Made by a program: the position numbers and the translations under genes
Shown here: piece after piece, positions 1-6,089 of the stretch
Layout: each line of letters begins with the position of its first letter
Position numbering within the stretch: position 1 is the stretch's first letter
Assembly (NCBI GenBank): GCA_021156245.1
Contig: JAJNBO010000176.1
Coordinates: 1-6,169, forward strand
Direction of reading: 5' to 3'
DNA length: 6,169 nt
Source of the DNA: Ramlibacter sp.
Lineage (GTDB): Bacteria; Pseudomonadota; Gammaproteobacteria; Burkholderiales; Burkholderiaceae_C
Notes under the pieces: model-generated
What the model was told of the DNA's origin: nothing
The model's database searches: none
Seen by the model: only the letters and a program-made list of their open reading frames with translations

Positions 1-1320
<1,320 letters not shown>

Positions 1321-1323
1321 CGC

Positions 1324-1348
1324 CGCGAAGCTGGGGTTGGGCTTCGCG
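1324..1348 (+). terminator. Hairpin just after the recQ stop, possible terminator
   Basis: A perfect 8-bp stem, CGCGAAGC (1324-1331) and GCTTCGCG (1341-1348), encloses a 9-base loop and starts 4 bases after the recQ TAG. There is no T-tract, so intrinsic termination is uncertain; it may only protect the 3' end. The same bases can form an alternative fold, GCTGG (1330-1334) with CCAGC (1356-1360). That suggests it belongs to a dispersed repeat extending to about 1371. Confidence 0.45.
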
Positions 1349-1382
1349 CTCACCACCAGCCTACGAACCCGGCCGGCGCCAC

Positions 1383-1482
1383 CGTCATTCCCGCGCAGGC
1401 GGGAATCCAGGGCTTCCGCATGGAAAGCGCCGCGTGCGGCACTCCTTCGGAAGCCCTGGATCCCGGCCTTCCCGGGATGACG
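1383..1482. repeat. Nested inverted-repeat element (GTCATTCCCGCG class)
   Basis: The arms at 1383-1418 and 1448-1482 are long imperfect inverted copies. Both carry CGTCAT at the outer end and an identical ATCCAGGGCTTCCG at the inner end (read outward to inward). Each arm also has its own palindrome: ATTCCCGC/GCGGGAAT on the left (1387-1406) and ATCCCGG/CCGGGAT on the right (1460-1478). The 29-base centre contains a third small hairpin, GCCGC-GT-GCGGC (1429-1440). The motif matches a repeat I know as common between genes of beta- and gamma-proteobacteria. It fills the convergent gap, ends 3 bases before the AAA+ stop, and could terminate transcription from both sides. Confidence 0.85.
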
Positions 1483-1484
1483 CC

Positions 1485-3785
1485 TTATTGCATGAACCCG
1501 ATGCTCCGCGACTCGCGGACTTCCGGCTTGATGCGATGCTCGGCCTCCAGTTGCTCGAGAAATTCTTCCGGTGAGAGCTGCGCGGCAAGGATCTCCACCT
1601 GCCGCTTCACCGCCGCGAAATCACCCGGACACAGCTGGTCGAGCTTCACCAGGCGCGCGGCAGCATCCGCCGACAGGAGCGACGCATCCCCGCCCAGCGC
1701 CTCCGTCACGAACATCTTCTCCCGCTGCGTGCCCGTCAGCGGCTTGAAGCGGATCTTGAACGCGAAGCGGCGCAGCGCCGCCTGGTCGATGCGGTCCATC
1801 AGGTTGGTGGTGCACACGAAGATGCCGGCGAAGCGCTCCATGCCCTGCAGCATCTCGTTGACTTCCGTCACCTCGTAGGTGCGTTGCGCCCCACGCCGGT
1901 CCTGCAGGAAGCTGTCCGCCTCGTCGAGCAGCAGCACCGCCTTCTCGGCCTCCGCCTCGCGGAACATCGCCGCCATGTTCTGCTCGGTCTCGCCAACGAA
2001 CTTGCTCATGAGGTCGCTGGCCTGCTTGATCAGCAGCGGCTTGTCGAGGCTGCGCGCGATGTGTTCGGCCAGCGCCGTCTTGCCGGTGCCCGGCGCGCCA
2101 TAGAAGCACAAGGTGCCGTGGCCGCGCGCCTTGAGCGCCTCGACGATGCGCGGCGCTTCGAAGCGCGACTCCACGTTCAGCATGTCCAGGTCGTAGGTGG
2201 TCACGCAAGGCCGCGCGGCCCCGTCCGCACTGCGGGTGCCCAGCGCGCGGTCGGCGTTGCGCAGCTGGCGGTCGATCAGGTCCTCCATCGCCACGCCTTC
2301 GCCGCCGGCGAGCCCCGCGAAGCGGACCGCCGTGCGGATCTGCGCCGGCGTCAGGCCCTTGCGCTCGGTGAGCCGCTGCACGAAAGCGGCGGAGACCTCC
2401 GCGCCCTCCAGCGTCTTGCGCACCAGCGCCTCGCGCGCGCCCGGGGGCGGCGACTTCAGTTCCAGGTGGTAGGCGAAGCGGCGACGGAAGGCCGGGTCGA
2501 TCTGCTCGATGCGGTTGGTGACCCAGATGGTGGGCACCGGGTTCGATTCCAGGATCTGGTTCACCCAGGCCTTGCCGCTCACGCTGCCGGACGGCGGCGC
2601 CACCACCTGCTCGGCGCGCGCCATCAGCTGCGCCGCCTCGCTGGAGATCGGCGGGAACACGTCCTCCACCTCGTCGAACAGCAGCGCCGCCTGCGCGCTG
2701 CCCTTGAGGAACACCTGCGCGATCTGCAGCGAGCGGTAGCGGTCGCGGCCGCTGAGCGAATTGCCGTCGCGGTCCGCGTATTCCACCTCGAACAGCTCCA
2801 GCCCCGCCGCCTGCGCCACCACCTTGGCCAGCTCGGTCTTGCCGGTGCCGGGCGGGCCGTACAAGAGCACGTTGACGCCGGCCTCCTTGCGGTCGATGCC
2901 GTTGCGCAGCATGGCGCGGAGCACGCGGGCGTCCTCGGCCACGAACTCGAAATCTTCCAGCGTCAGCGCGCTCTTGGCCGACGGCCGCGTGAACACCGCC
3001 ATCAGCTCGTTCTGATCGCGGTACTCGCGCATCAGCACGGGCGGCAGCTTCTCGCTGACCTTCATCAGGTCCGCCAGGTCCGTGATGTTGTGCTCGGAGA
3101 TCAGGTTCTCGACGAGCCCGATGCGCTCCAGGCGCGAGCCGGCGCGCAGGGCTTCGCCCACTTCCGCCGCGTTGACGCCGGCGACCTCCGCGATCGCCGC
3201 GTACGCCTCCGGCGCGTTGTTGACCTTGAACTCCACCAGCAGGCTGCGCAAGTCCCGCTGGTAGCGCGCCAGCGTCCCGTACAGCAGCAGGGCGCGCTCG
3301 GCCTTGTTCAACTGCAGCAGGCTGGCCAGCGCGTCGATGTTCTTCTCCACCAGCGTGGAGTGCTTCTTCAAGGCGTGGGTCAGCCATTCCCCGGTGACCG
3401 TCAGCACGGACAGCAGGTCCTTCGGCTGGTCCTTCGCGTATTCGTCCAGGTAGAAGAACAGCGTGCCTTCCTCGTAGGGGCCGCGCCAGACGCCATGGCG
3501 GTCGAGGAATTCGCGCGGCGCCAGCTGCTCGTGCCCGCGCCAGAACTCGTTGTCCCTGCAGCGGCGGCCCAGGAATTCGCGCAGGCGGTCCAGCGACGGC
3601 GCCGGCCACACGAGGTGGCGGCCGGCGAGCGACAGCAGGCCGTTCAGGTCGCGCCGGACGTTGAACTTCGCGCCCTGCTTGGCGGCCAGCGTCAGCACGA
3701 AGTGCGAGCACATCAGGTCCAGGACAGGCGCGTCCTTCAGACCCGGCGAGGGCAGCACTTGCAGATCGAGCGAACGCTTGGCCAA
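1485..3785 (-). CDS. Tandem AAA+ ATPase (two AAA modules, unknown N-terminal region)
   Basis: A protein of about 766 aa with two AAA+ modules, expected to form a ring-shaped ATP-driven remodelling machine; partner and role are unknown. The N-terminal ~280 residues are mostly helical-looking and match no domain I recognise. Module 1: Walker A GPPGTGKT (310-317), Walker B LLFDE (D371, E372), sensor-1 N424, arginine-finger region FRRRF (433-437). Module 2: Walker A GAPGTGKT (563-570), Walker B LLLDE (D621, E622), sensor-1 N661, RRF (672-674), and a sensor-2-like CPGDF (719-723). Module 2 keeps an aromatic pore loop (FVG, 596-598); module 1 has LSG (344-346). All ATPase residues are present, so both modules look active. 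The chosen start is TTG at 3785, because GGAGGA lies 7 bases upstream. An ATG at 3803 (772 aa) is the alternative but has no ribosome site. It appears monocistronic and divergent from ilvA. No signal peptide or membrane segment is visible, so it is probably cytoplasmic. Confidence 0.9.
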   Translation of the reverse strand: MAKRSLDLQVLPSPGLKDAPVLDLMCSHFVLTLAAKQGAKFNVRRDLNGLLSLAGRHLVWPAPSLDRLREFLGRRCRDNEFWRGHEQLAPREFLDRHGVWRGPYEEGTLFFYLDEYAKDQPKDLLSVLTVTGEWLTHALKKHSTLVEKNIDALASLLQLNKAERALLLYGTLARYQRDLRSLLVEFKVNNAPEAYAAIAEVAGVNAAEVGEALRAGSRLERIGLVENLISEHNITDLADLMKVSEKLPPVLMREYRDQNELMAVFTRPSAKSALTLEDFEFVAEDARVLRAMLRNGIDRKEAGVNVLLYGPPGTGKTELAKVVAQAAGLELFEVEYADRDGNSLSGRDRYRSLQIAQVFLKGSAQAALLFDEVEDVFPPISSEAAQLMARAEQVVAPPSGSVSGKAWVNQILESNPVPTIWVTNRIEQIDPAFRRRFAYHLELKSPPPGAREALVRKTLEGAEVSAAFVQRLTERKGLTPAQIRTAVRFAGLAGGEGVAMEDLIDRQLRNADRALGTRSADGAARPCVTTYDLDMLNVESRFEAPRIVEALKARGHGTLCFYGAPGTGKTALAEHIARSLDKPLLIKQASDLMSKFVGETEQNMAAMFREAEAEKAVLLLDEADSFLQDRRGAQRTYEVTEVNEMLQGMERFAGIFVCTTNLMDRIDQAALRRFAFKIRFKPLTGTQREKMFVTEALGGDASLLSADAAARLVKLDQLCPGDFAAVKRQVEILAAQLSPEEFLEQLEAEHRIKPEVRESRSIGFMQ

Positions 3786-3791
3786 CCGACG

Positions 3792-3797
3792 TCCTCC
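3792..3797 (-). promoter_or_regulatory. Shine-Dalgarno deciding the AAA+ gene start
   Basis: On the minus strand GGAGGA is followed, 7 bases after GGAGG, by TTG (3785-3783). It lies inside codons 3-4 of the longer ATG frame. The ATG at 3803-3801 is preceded only by GTGACACCCC, with no purine-rich site. This favours translation beginning at the TTG as MAKRSLDLQ. Confidence 0.6.
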
Positions 3798-3907
3798 GTC
3801 CATGGGGTGTCACGACTTAACGCGGACTGATGCTACATGGAAGACGCTGGTCCGTGGATACGGATGGAGACGAAGGGTCGCGCCGGCGGGTCCTGGCGCG
3901 TCGGCGG

Positions 3908-3913
3908 CACAAT
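3908..3913 (+). promoter_or_regulatory. Putative -10 box of ilvA, implying a leaderless transcript
   Basis: CACAAT matches TATAAT at four of six positions and ends 6 bases before the ilvA ATG at 3920, so transcription would start at or next to the start codon. There is no Shine-Dalgarno upstream of that ATG, which fits a leaderless mRNA. No good -35 is visible. Instead an inverted repeat, CGCGCC (3879-3884) and GGCGCG (3895-3900), occupies the -35 region and could be an operator or simply chance in GC-rich DNA. Confidence 0.4.
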
Positions 3914-3919
3914 GCCCCC

Positions 3920-5119
3920 ATGATCGGCCTTCCAGACATCCGCGCCGCCGCCGCCCGCCTGCAGGGGCACGTGCTGGCGACACCCTGCCTGGAGTCCCGC
4001 ACGCTGTCGGAGATCGCCGGCTGCCAGGTGTTCCTGAAATTCGAGAACCTGCAGTTCACCGCCTCCTTCAAGGAGCGCGGCGCCTGCAACAAGCTGGCAC
4101 AGCTGAGCACCGAGGAAGGACGGCGCGGCGTGGTGGCGATGAGCGCCGGCAACCATGCCCAGGGCGTGGCGTACCACGCCCAGCGGCTCGGGCTGCGGGC
4201 CGTGATCGTCATGCCACGCTTCACCCCGATGGTGAAGGTGGAACGCACGCGCGGCTTCGGGGCCGAGGTGGTGCTGCACGGCGACACGCTCGAGGAGGCG
4301 CGCAGCCACGCGCTGGAGCTGGTGGACCAGCAGAAGCTGGTGTTCGTGCATCCGTACGACGACGAGGCCATCATCGCAGGCCAGGGCACCGTCGCGCTCG
4401 AGATGCTCGAGGCGGTGCCGCAGCTCGATACGCTGGTGGTCGCCGTCGGCGGCGGCGGCCTGGTGGGCGGCATTGCCGCGGCGGCCAAGGCGCTGAAGCC
4501 CGGCTTGCAGGTCGTGGGCGTGCAGACGCTGCGCTTTCCGAACATGTTCAATGCGTTCAAGAACCAGGCGCTGCCGCAGGGCGAATCCACCATCGCCGAA
4601 GGCATCGCCGTCGGCCGGCCCGGCCAGTTCACGCAGGCGCTGGTGAAACGCTACGTGGAAGACCTCGTCCTGGTGGACGAGGGCGACATCGAGCAGGCGA
4701 TCGTGCTGCTGCTGGACCTGGAAAAGACGCTCGTGGAAGGCGCCGGCGCCGCGCCGCTGGCGGCCGTGATGAAGGAGCCGCAGCGCTTTGCCGGCCGCAA
4801 GGTCGGGCTCGTGCTGGGCGGCGGCAACATCGACCCGATGCTGCTGGCGTCGGTCATCCAGCGCGGCATGGTCCGCGCCGGCCGGCTGGCGCGCCTGCGC
4901 GTGTGCGCGCGTGACGTGCCGGGCTCGCTGGCGCGCATCACGACCGTGGTCAGCCAGGCCGGCGCGAACATCGACGAGGTCCACCACCAGCGGGCCTTCA
5001 CCCTGCTGGCCGCGCAGAATGTGGAGATCGAGCTGGTGGTGCAGACCCGCGGACGCGCGCACGTGCAGTCCCTGCTGCAGGCGCTGACGTCGGCAGGCTA
5101 CGAGGCAAAGGAGCTTTGA
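3920..5119 (+). CDS. ilvA: Threonine ammonia-lyase, medium form with one ACT domain
   Basis: A PLP enzyme (399 aa) that deaminates L-threonine to 2-oxobutanoate and ammonia, the entry to isoleucine synthesis or a step in threonine breakdown. Fold-type II catalytic domain, residues 1-315: Schiff-base lysine K51 in TASFKERG, the substrate loop SAGNHAQG (75-82), the phosphate-binding GGGGL (177-181), and GGGNID (300-305). A single ACT domain (about 325-397) has the typical DVPGSLARITTVV and EVHHQR segments, as in the roughly 400-residue medium form; the long biosynthetic enzyme has more regulatory sequence, so feedback control may differ. The usual Ser before GGN is Gly300 here. The ATG at 3920 was chosen because it gives the family length; an in-frame ATG at 3830 would add 30 Arg-rich residues unlike the family. 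No Shine-Dalgarno precedes 3920. The next gene overlaps the stop (TGATG). Whether the role is biosynthetic or catabolic cannot be decided here. Confidence 0.93.
   Translation: MIGLPDIRAAAARLQGHVLATPCLESRTLSEIAGCQVFLKFENLQFTASFKERGACNKLAQLSTEEGRRGVVAMSAGNHAQGVAYHAQRLGLRAVIVMPRFTPMVKVERTRGFGAEVVLHGDTLEEARSHALELVDQQKLVFVHPYDDEAIIAGQGTVALEMLEAVPQLDTLVVAVGGGGLVGGIAAAAKALKPGLQVVGVQTLRFPNMFNAFKNQALPQGESTIAEGIAVGRPGQFTQALVKRYVEDLVLVDEGDIEQAIVLLLDLEKTLVEGAGAAPLAAVMKEPQRFAGRKVGLVLGGGNIDPMLLASVIQRGMVRAGRLARLRVCARDVPGSLARITTVVSQAGANIDEVHHQRAFTLLAAQNVEIELVVQTRGRAHVQSLLQALTSAGYEAKEL
5109..5113 (+). promoter_or_regulatory. Shine-Dalgarno for the coupled thioesterase gene
   Basis: AGGAG within the last ilvA codons lies 5 bases before ATG 5119. 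That ATG shares its A with the ilvA TGA (TGATG), so terminating ribosomes can restart directly. This settles the start at 5119 rather than the in-frame TTG one codon earlier. Confidence 0.8.
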
Positions 5120-5523
5120 TGGACAAGCAGGCGCTGCAGGCGGCGTTGCCCGAGTACTTTGCGCCTTGGGTGCAGGCGCTCGGGCTGGCGGTGGAAGGTT
5201 TCGACGGCGGCGGCGTGACCCTGCGGTTGCCGCAGAATGCCGCTCTCTCGCGCGTGGGCGGCATGCTTTGCGGCCAGGCGATGATGGCCGCGGCCGACAC
5301 GGCCATGGTGCTGGCGCTGATCAACCACTTCGGCAGCTTCAAGCCCTGCACCACGGTCCAGATGAACACCAGCTTCCTTAAGCCGCTGTCCGGCCAGGAC
5401 GCGCTGGTCGAGGCGCGGGTGGTCCGCGCCGGCAAGAGCTTGGCCTTCGGCGAGATCGACATCCGTGGCGCCGAGGACGGCAAGAGCGCCTGCCGGGCGA
5501 CGACCACGTACGCGCTGCTGTGA
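5119..5523 (+). CDS. PaaI-like hotdog-fold thioesterase
   Basis: A 134-aa protein of typical single-hotdog length, expected to hydrolyse acyl-CoA thioesters as a cytoplasmic dimer or tetramer; the substrate is unknown. The core helix segment GGMLCGQAMMAAADTAM (47-63) aligns with the PaaI-family active site, with D60 in the catalytic Asp position. The conserved HGG triplet of many relatives reads CGQ here (51-53). The strands that follow (CTTVQMNTSFLKPL, 77-90; ALVEARVVRAGKSLAFGEIDI, two segments from 95 to 115) fit the long beta-sheet of the fold, and the family's usual 'F..p' strand is seen as SFLKPL. It is translationally coupled to ilvA, so the two are made together; no known pathway links them, and the pairing may only be co-expression. 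No signal peptide. Family is confident, function is not. Confidence 0.88.
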   Translation: MDKQALQAALPEYFAPWVQALGLAVEGFDGGGVTLRLPQNAALSRVGGMLCGQAMMAAADTAMVLALINHFGSFKPCTTVQMNTSFLKPLSGQDALVEARVVRAGKSLAFGEIDIRGAEDGKSACRATTTYALL

Positions 5524-5524
5524 T

Positions 5525-5608
5525 GCCGGGGTCGGCTGCGCCGAACCCGGCCTGCGAAATCCGACGGGCCAGGCAGGCCGGGTTGCGCGCCAGCGCACCC
5601 CGGCGCCT
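5525..5608 (+). repeat. Competing stem-loops downstream of the ilvA-thioesterase operon
   Basis: Hairpin A starts 2 bases after the thioesterase stop: GCCGGG-g-TCGGC (5525-5536), loop TGC, GCCGA-a-CCCGGC (5540-5551), with one mismatch. Hairpin B is CCGGG-t-TGCGC (5578-5588), loop GCCA, GCGCA-c-CCCGG (5593-5603), with outer AGGC/GCCT (5571-5574, 5605-5608). A third, perfect 11-bp pairing joins AACCCGGCCTG (5544-5554) to CAGGCCGGGTT (5574-5584) and excludes both. No T-tract follows, so it is a weak or Rho-type terminator at best, or a repeat element. Confidence 0.6.
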
Positions 5609-5612
5609 GCGA

Positions 5613-5618
5613 TAAAAT
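5613..5618 (+). promoter_or_regulatory. -10 box for the small membrane protein gene
   Basis: TAAAAT matches the sigma-70 -10 consensus at five of six positions and is conspicuously AT-rich in this GC-rich stretch. A start near 5625 would give a leader of about 20 bases carrying GAGG (5636-5639), 5 bases before the ATG at 5645. The -35 region is poor, and the nearest TTG-containing hexamer (TTGCGC, 5583-5588) is too far away. Confidence 0.6.
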
Positions 5619-5644
5619 CACCGCAATCCAGAACCGAGGTAAGC

Positions 5645-5797
5645 ATGACGAGCCCCAACGAGCCCCCGAAGCACGGTGAACATTTCGAGCCGCACGACCC
5701 GGTCGAAGACGTGGTGCCGATGATCCCGATCGTGCTGCCGGCCGTGGGTGCGGCGCTGATGTTCCTGCTGGCGTTCATTGCCATCTACATGGCCTGA
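5645..5797 (+). CDS. Small single-span membrane protein (50 aa), unknown function
   Basis: I do not recognise a named family. The 50 residues split in two. A hydrophilic, acidic N-terminal half (1-24) is rich in Pro and Glu and carries three histidines in H10-x2-H13-x3-H17 followed by D18. A hydrophobic segment (about 26-49, IPIVLPAVGAALMFLLAF core) reaches the last residue, so the protein is effectively tail-anchored in the inner membrane. The start ATG has a good site (GAGG, 5-base spacing), and the gene sits between its own -10 box and a strong terminator, which supports a real monocistronic gene. The upstream in-frame extension overlaps the thioesterase gene in another frame and is not used. 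It could be an accessory subunit of a membrane complex; the histidines might bind metal or heme, which is inference only. Confidence 0.82.
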   Translation: MTSPNEPPKHGEHFEPHDPVEDVVPMIPIVLPAVGAALMFLLAFIAIYMA

Positions 5798-5802
5798 TCC
5801 TC

Positions 5803-5850
5803 GCATTCCCCGAATGCCTGAAGCCCCCGTGCAGCAATGCCGGGGGCTTC
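5803..5850 (+). terminator. Tandem hairpins forming an intrinsic terminator
   Basis: The main stem is a perfect 10-bp GAAGCCCCCG (5820-5829) and CGGGGGCTTC (5841-5850) with an 11-base loop, followed by a short T-containing tail (GTCGTTT). Just before it is a small perfect hairpin, GCATTC-CCC-GAATGC (5803-5817), 5 bases after the small gene's stop. It should separate that gene from pckG. Confidence 0.8.
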
Positions 5851-5883
5851 GTCGTTTCCGGCGCGGCCCAGCTGGACCGCATA

Positions 5884-5908
5884 AAGCTATGCAAGTTTTG
5901 CATGGTTT
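5884..5908. promoter_or_regulatory. Dyad operator candidate upstream of pckG
   Basis: ATGCAA-GTT-TTGCAT (5889-5903) is a perfect 6-bp inverted repeat with a 3-base centre, and partial symmetry extends to 5884-5908. It is AT-rich against a GC-rich background. Its centre (5896) is about 50 bases upstream of the TAAAAT box, near -62 of the inferred start, a usual place for an activator. The regulator is not known from this sequence. Confidence 0.5.
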
Positions 5909-5945
5909 CAGCGGTCTCTGGCAACTGCCGCGCCACCCGGCTCCC

Positions 5946-5951
5946 TAAAAT
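5946..5951 (+). promoter_or_regulatory. Putative pckG -10 box
   Basis: TAAAAT is the best -10 match in the 292 bases before pckG and would give a start near 5958 and a leader of about 130 bases. No good -35 lies at the proper distance (TGGCAA at 5919-5924 leaves a 21-base spacer), as expected of an activator-dependent promoter. Three GCCGAC copies (5961-5966, 5980-5985, 5992-5997) follow just downstream. Confidence 0.45.
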
Positions 5952-6003
5952 GACCTTCCAGCCGACCCAGCGGTGGACCGCCGACCCGCCAGCCGACTGA
6001 AGC

Positions 6004-6086
6004 CGAAGCCTGTTTTGAAAGGGCGTGCGTCGGGGGCGGTGGCCTCTGGCTCCTTTTGAAAACACGCTTTCAACTTAGGAGCTTCG
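6004..6086 (+). promoter_or_regulatory. Foldable pckG leader that can mask the ribosome site
   Basis: Nested pairings: outer CGAAGC (6004-6009) with GCTTCG (6081-6086), and inner TTGAAAG (6015-6021) with CTTTCAA (6067-6073) continued, after a 2-base bulge, by CGTG (6024-6027) with CACG (6063-6066). The Shine-Dalgarno AGGAG (6077-6081, 8 bases before ATG 6090) sits between the two stems, and its last G pairs in the outer one. This could limit translation. Not matched to any riboswitch I know. Confidence 0.4.
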
Positions 6087-6089
6087 AGG

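Noticed and set aside
1621..3830. Long open frames overlapping the AAA+ gene on both strands (730 residues on the minus strand, 648 on the plus strand)
   Set aside because: Their translations are dominated by Arg, Ala, Gly, Gln, His or Pro with no domain pattern, as expected of other frames of a GC-rich gene. The 772-codon frame has two full AAA+ modules.
3851..3864. Short dyad TCCGT-GGAT-ACGGA between the divergent genes
   Set aside because: Five-base arms only, with no extended symmetry and no clear promoter at a meaningful distance; not enough for an operator call.
3830..3919. N-terminal extension of ilvA to the ATG at 3830
   Set aside because: The 30 added residues are Arg-rich and unlike the family, there is no ribosome site at 3830, and the extension would run through the likely promoter.
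3912..3923. Three-codon mini-ORF (ATG CCC CCA TGA) overlapping the ilvA ATG
   Set aside because: Tempting as a Met-Pro-Pro leader peptide, but it has no ribosome site and would arise easily by chance in this C-rich run.
3833..5062. Open frames opposite and within ilvA (409 and 271 residues antisense; a 454-residue frame from 3550 to 4914)
   Set aside because: Low-information Arg/Ala/Gly/His-rich translations with no motifs; the ilvA frame explains the region.
5919..5933. Sigma-54-like promoter (TGGCA...GC with correct GG-to-GC spacing)
   Set aside because: The -12 half is GCGC rather than TTGC, and such partial matches are frequent in GC-rich DNA.
5775..6065. Antisense 96-residue open frame covering the terminator and pckG leader
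   Set aside because: No domain pattern, and it would read back through a clear terminator and the pckG control region.
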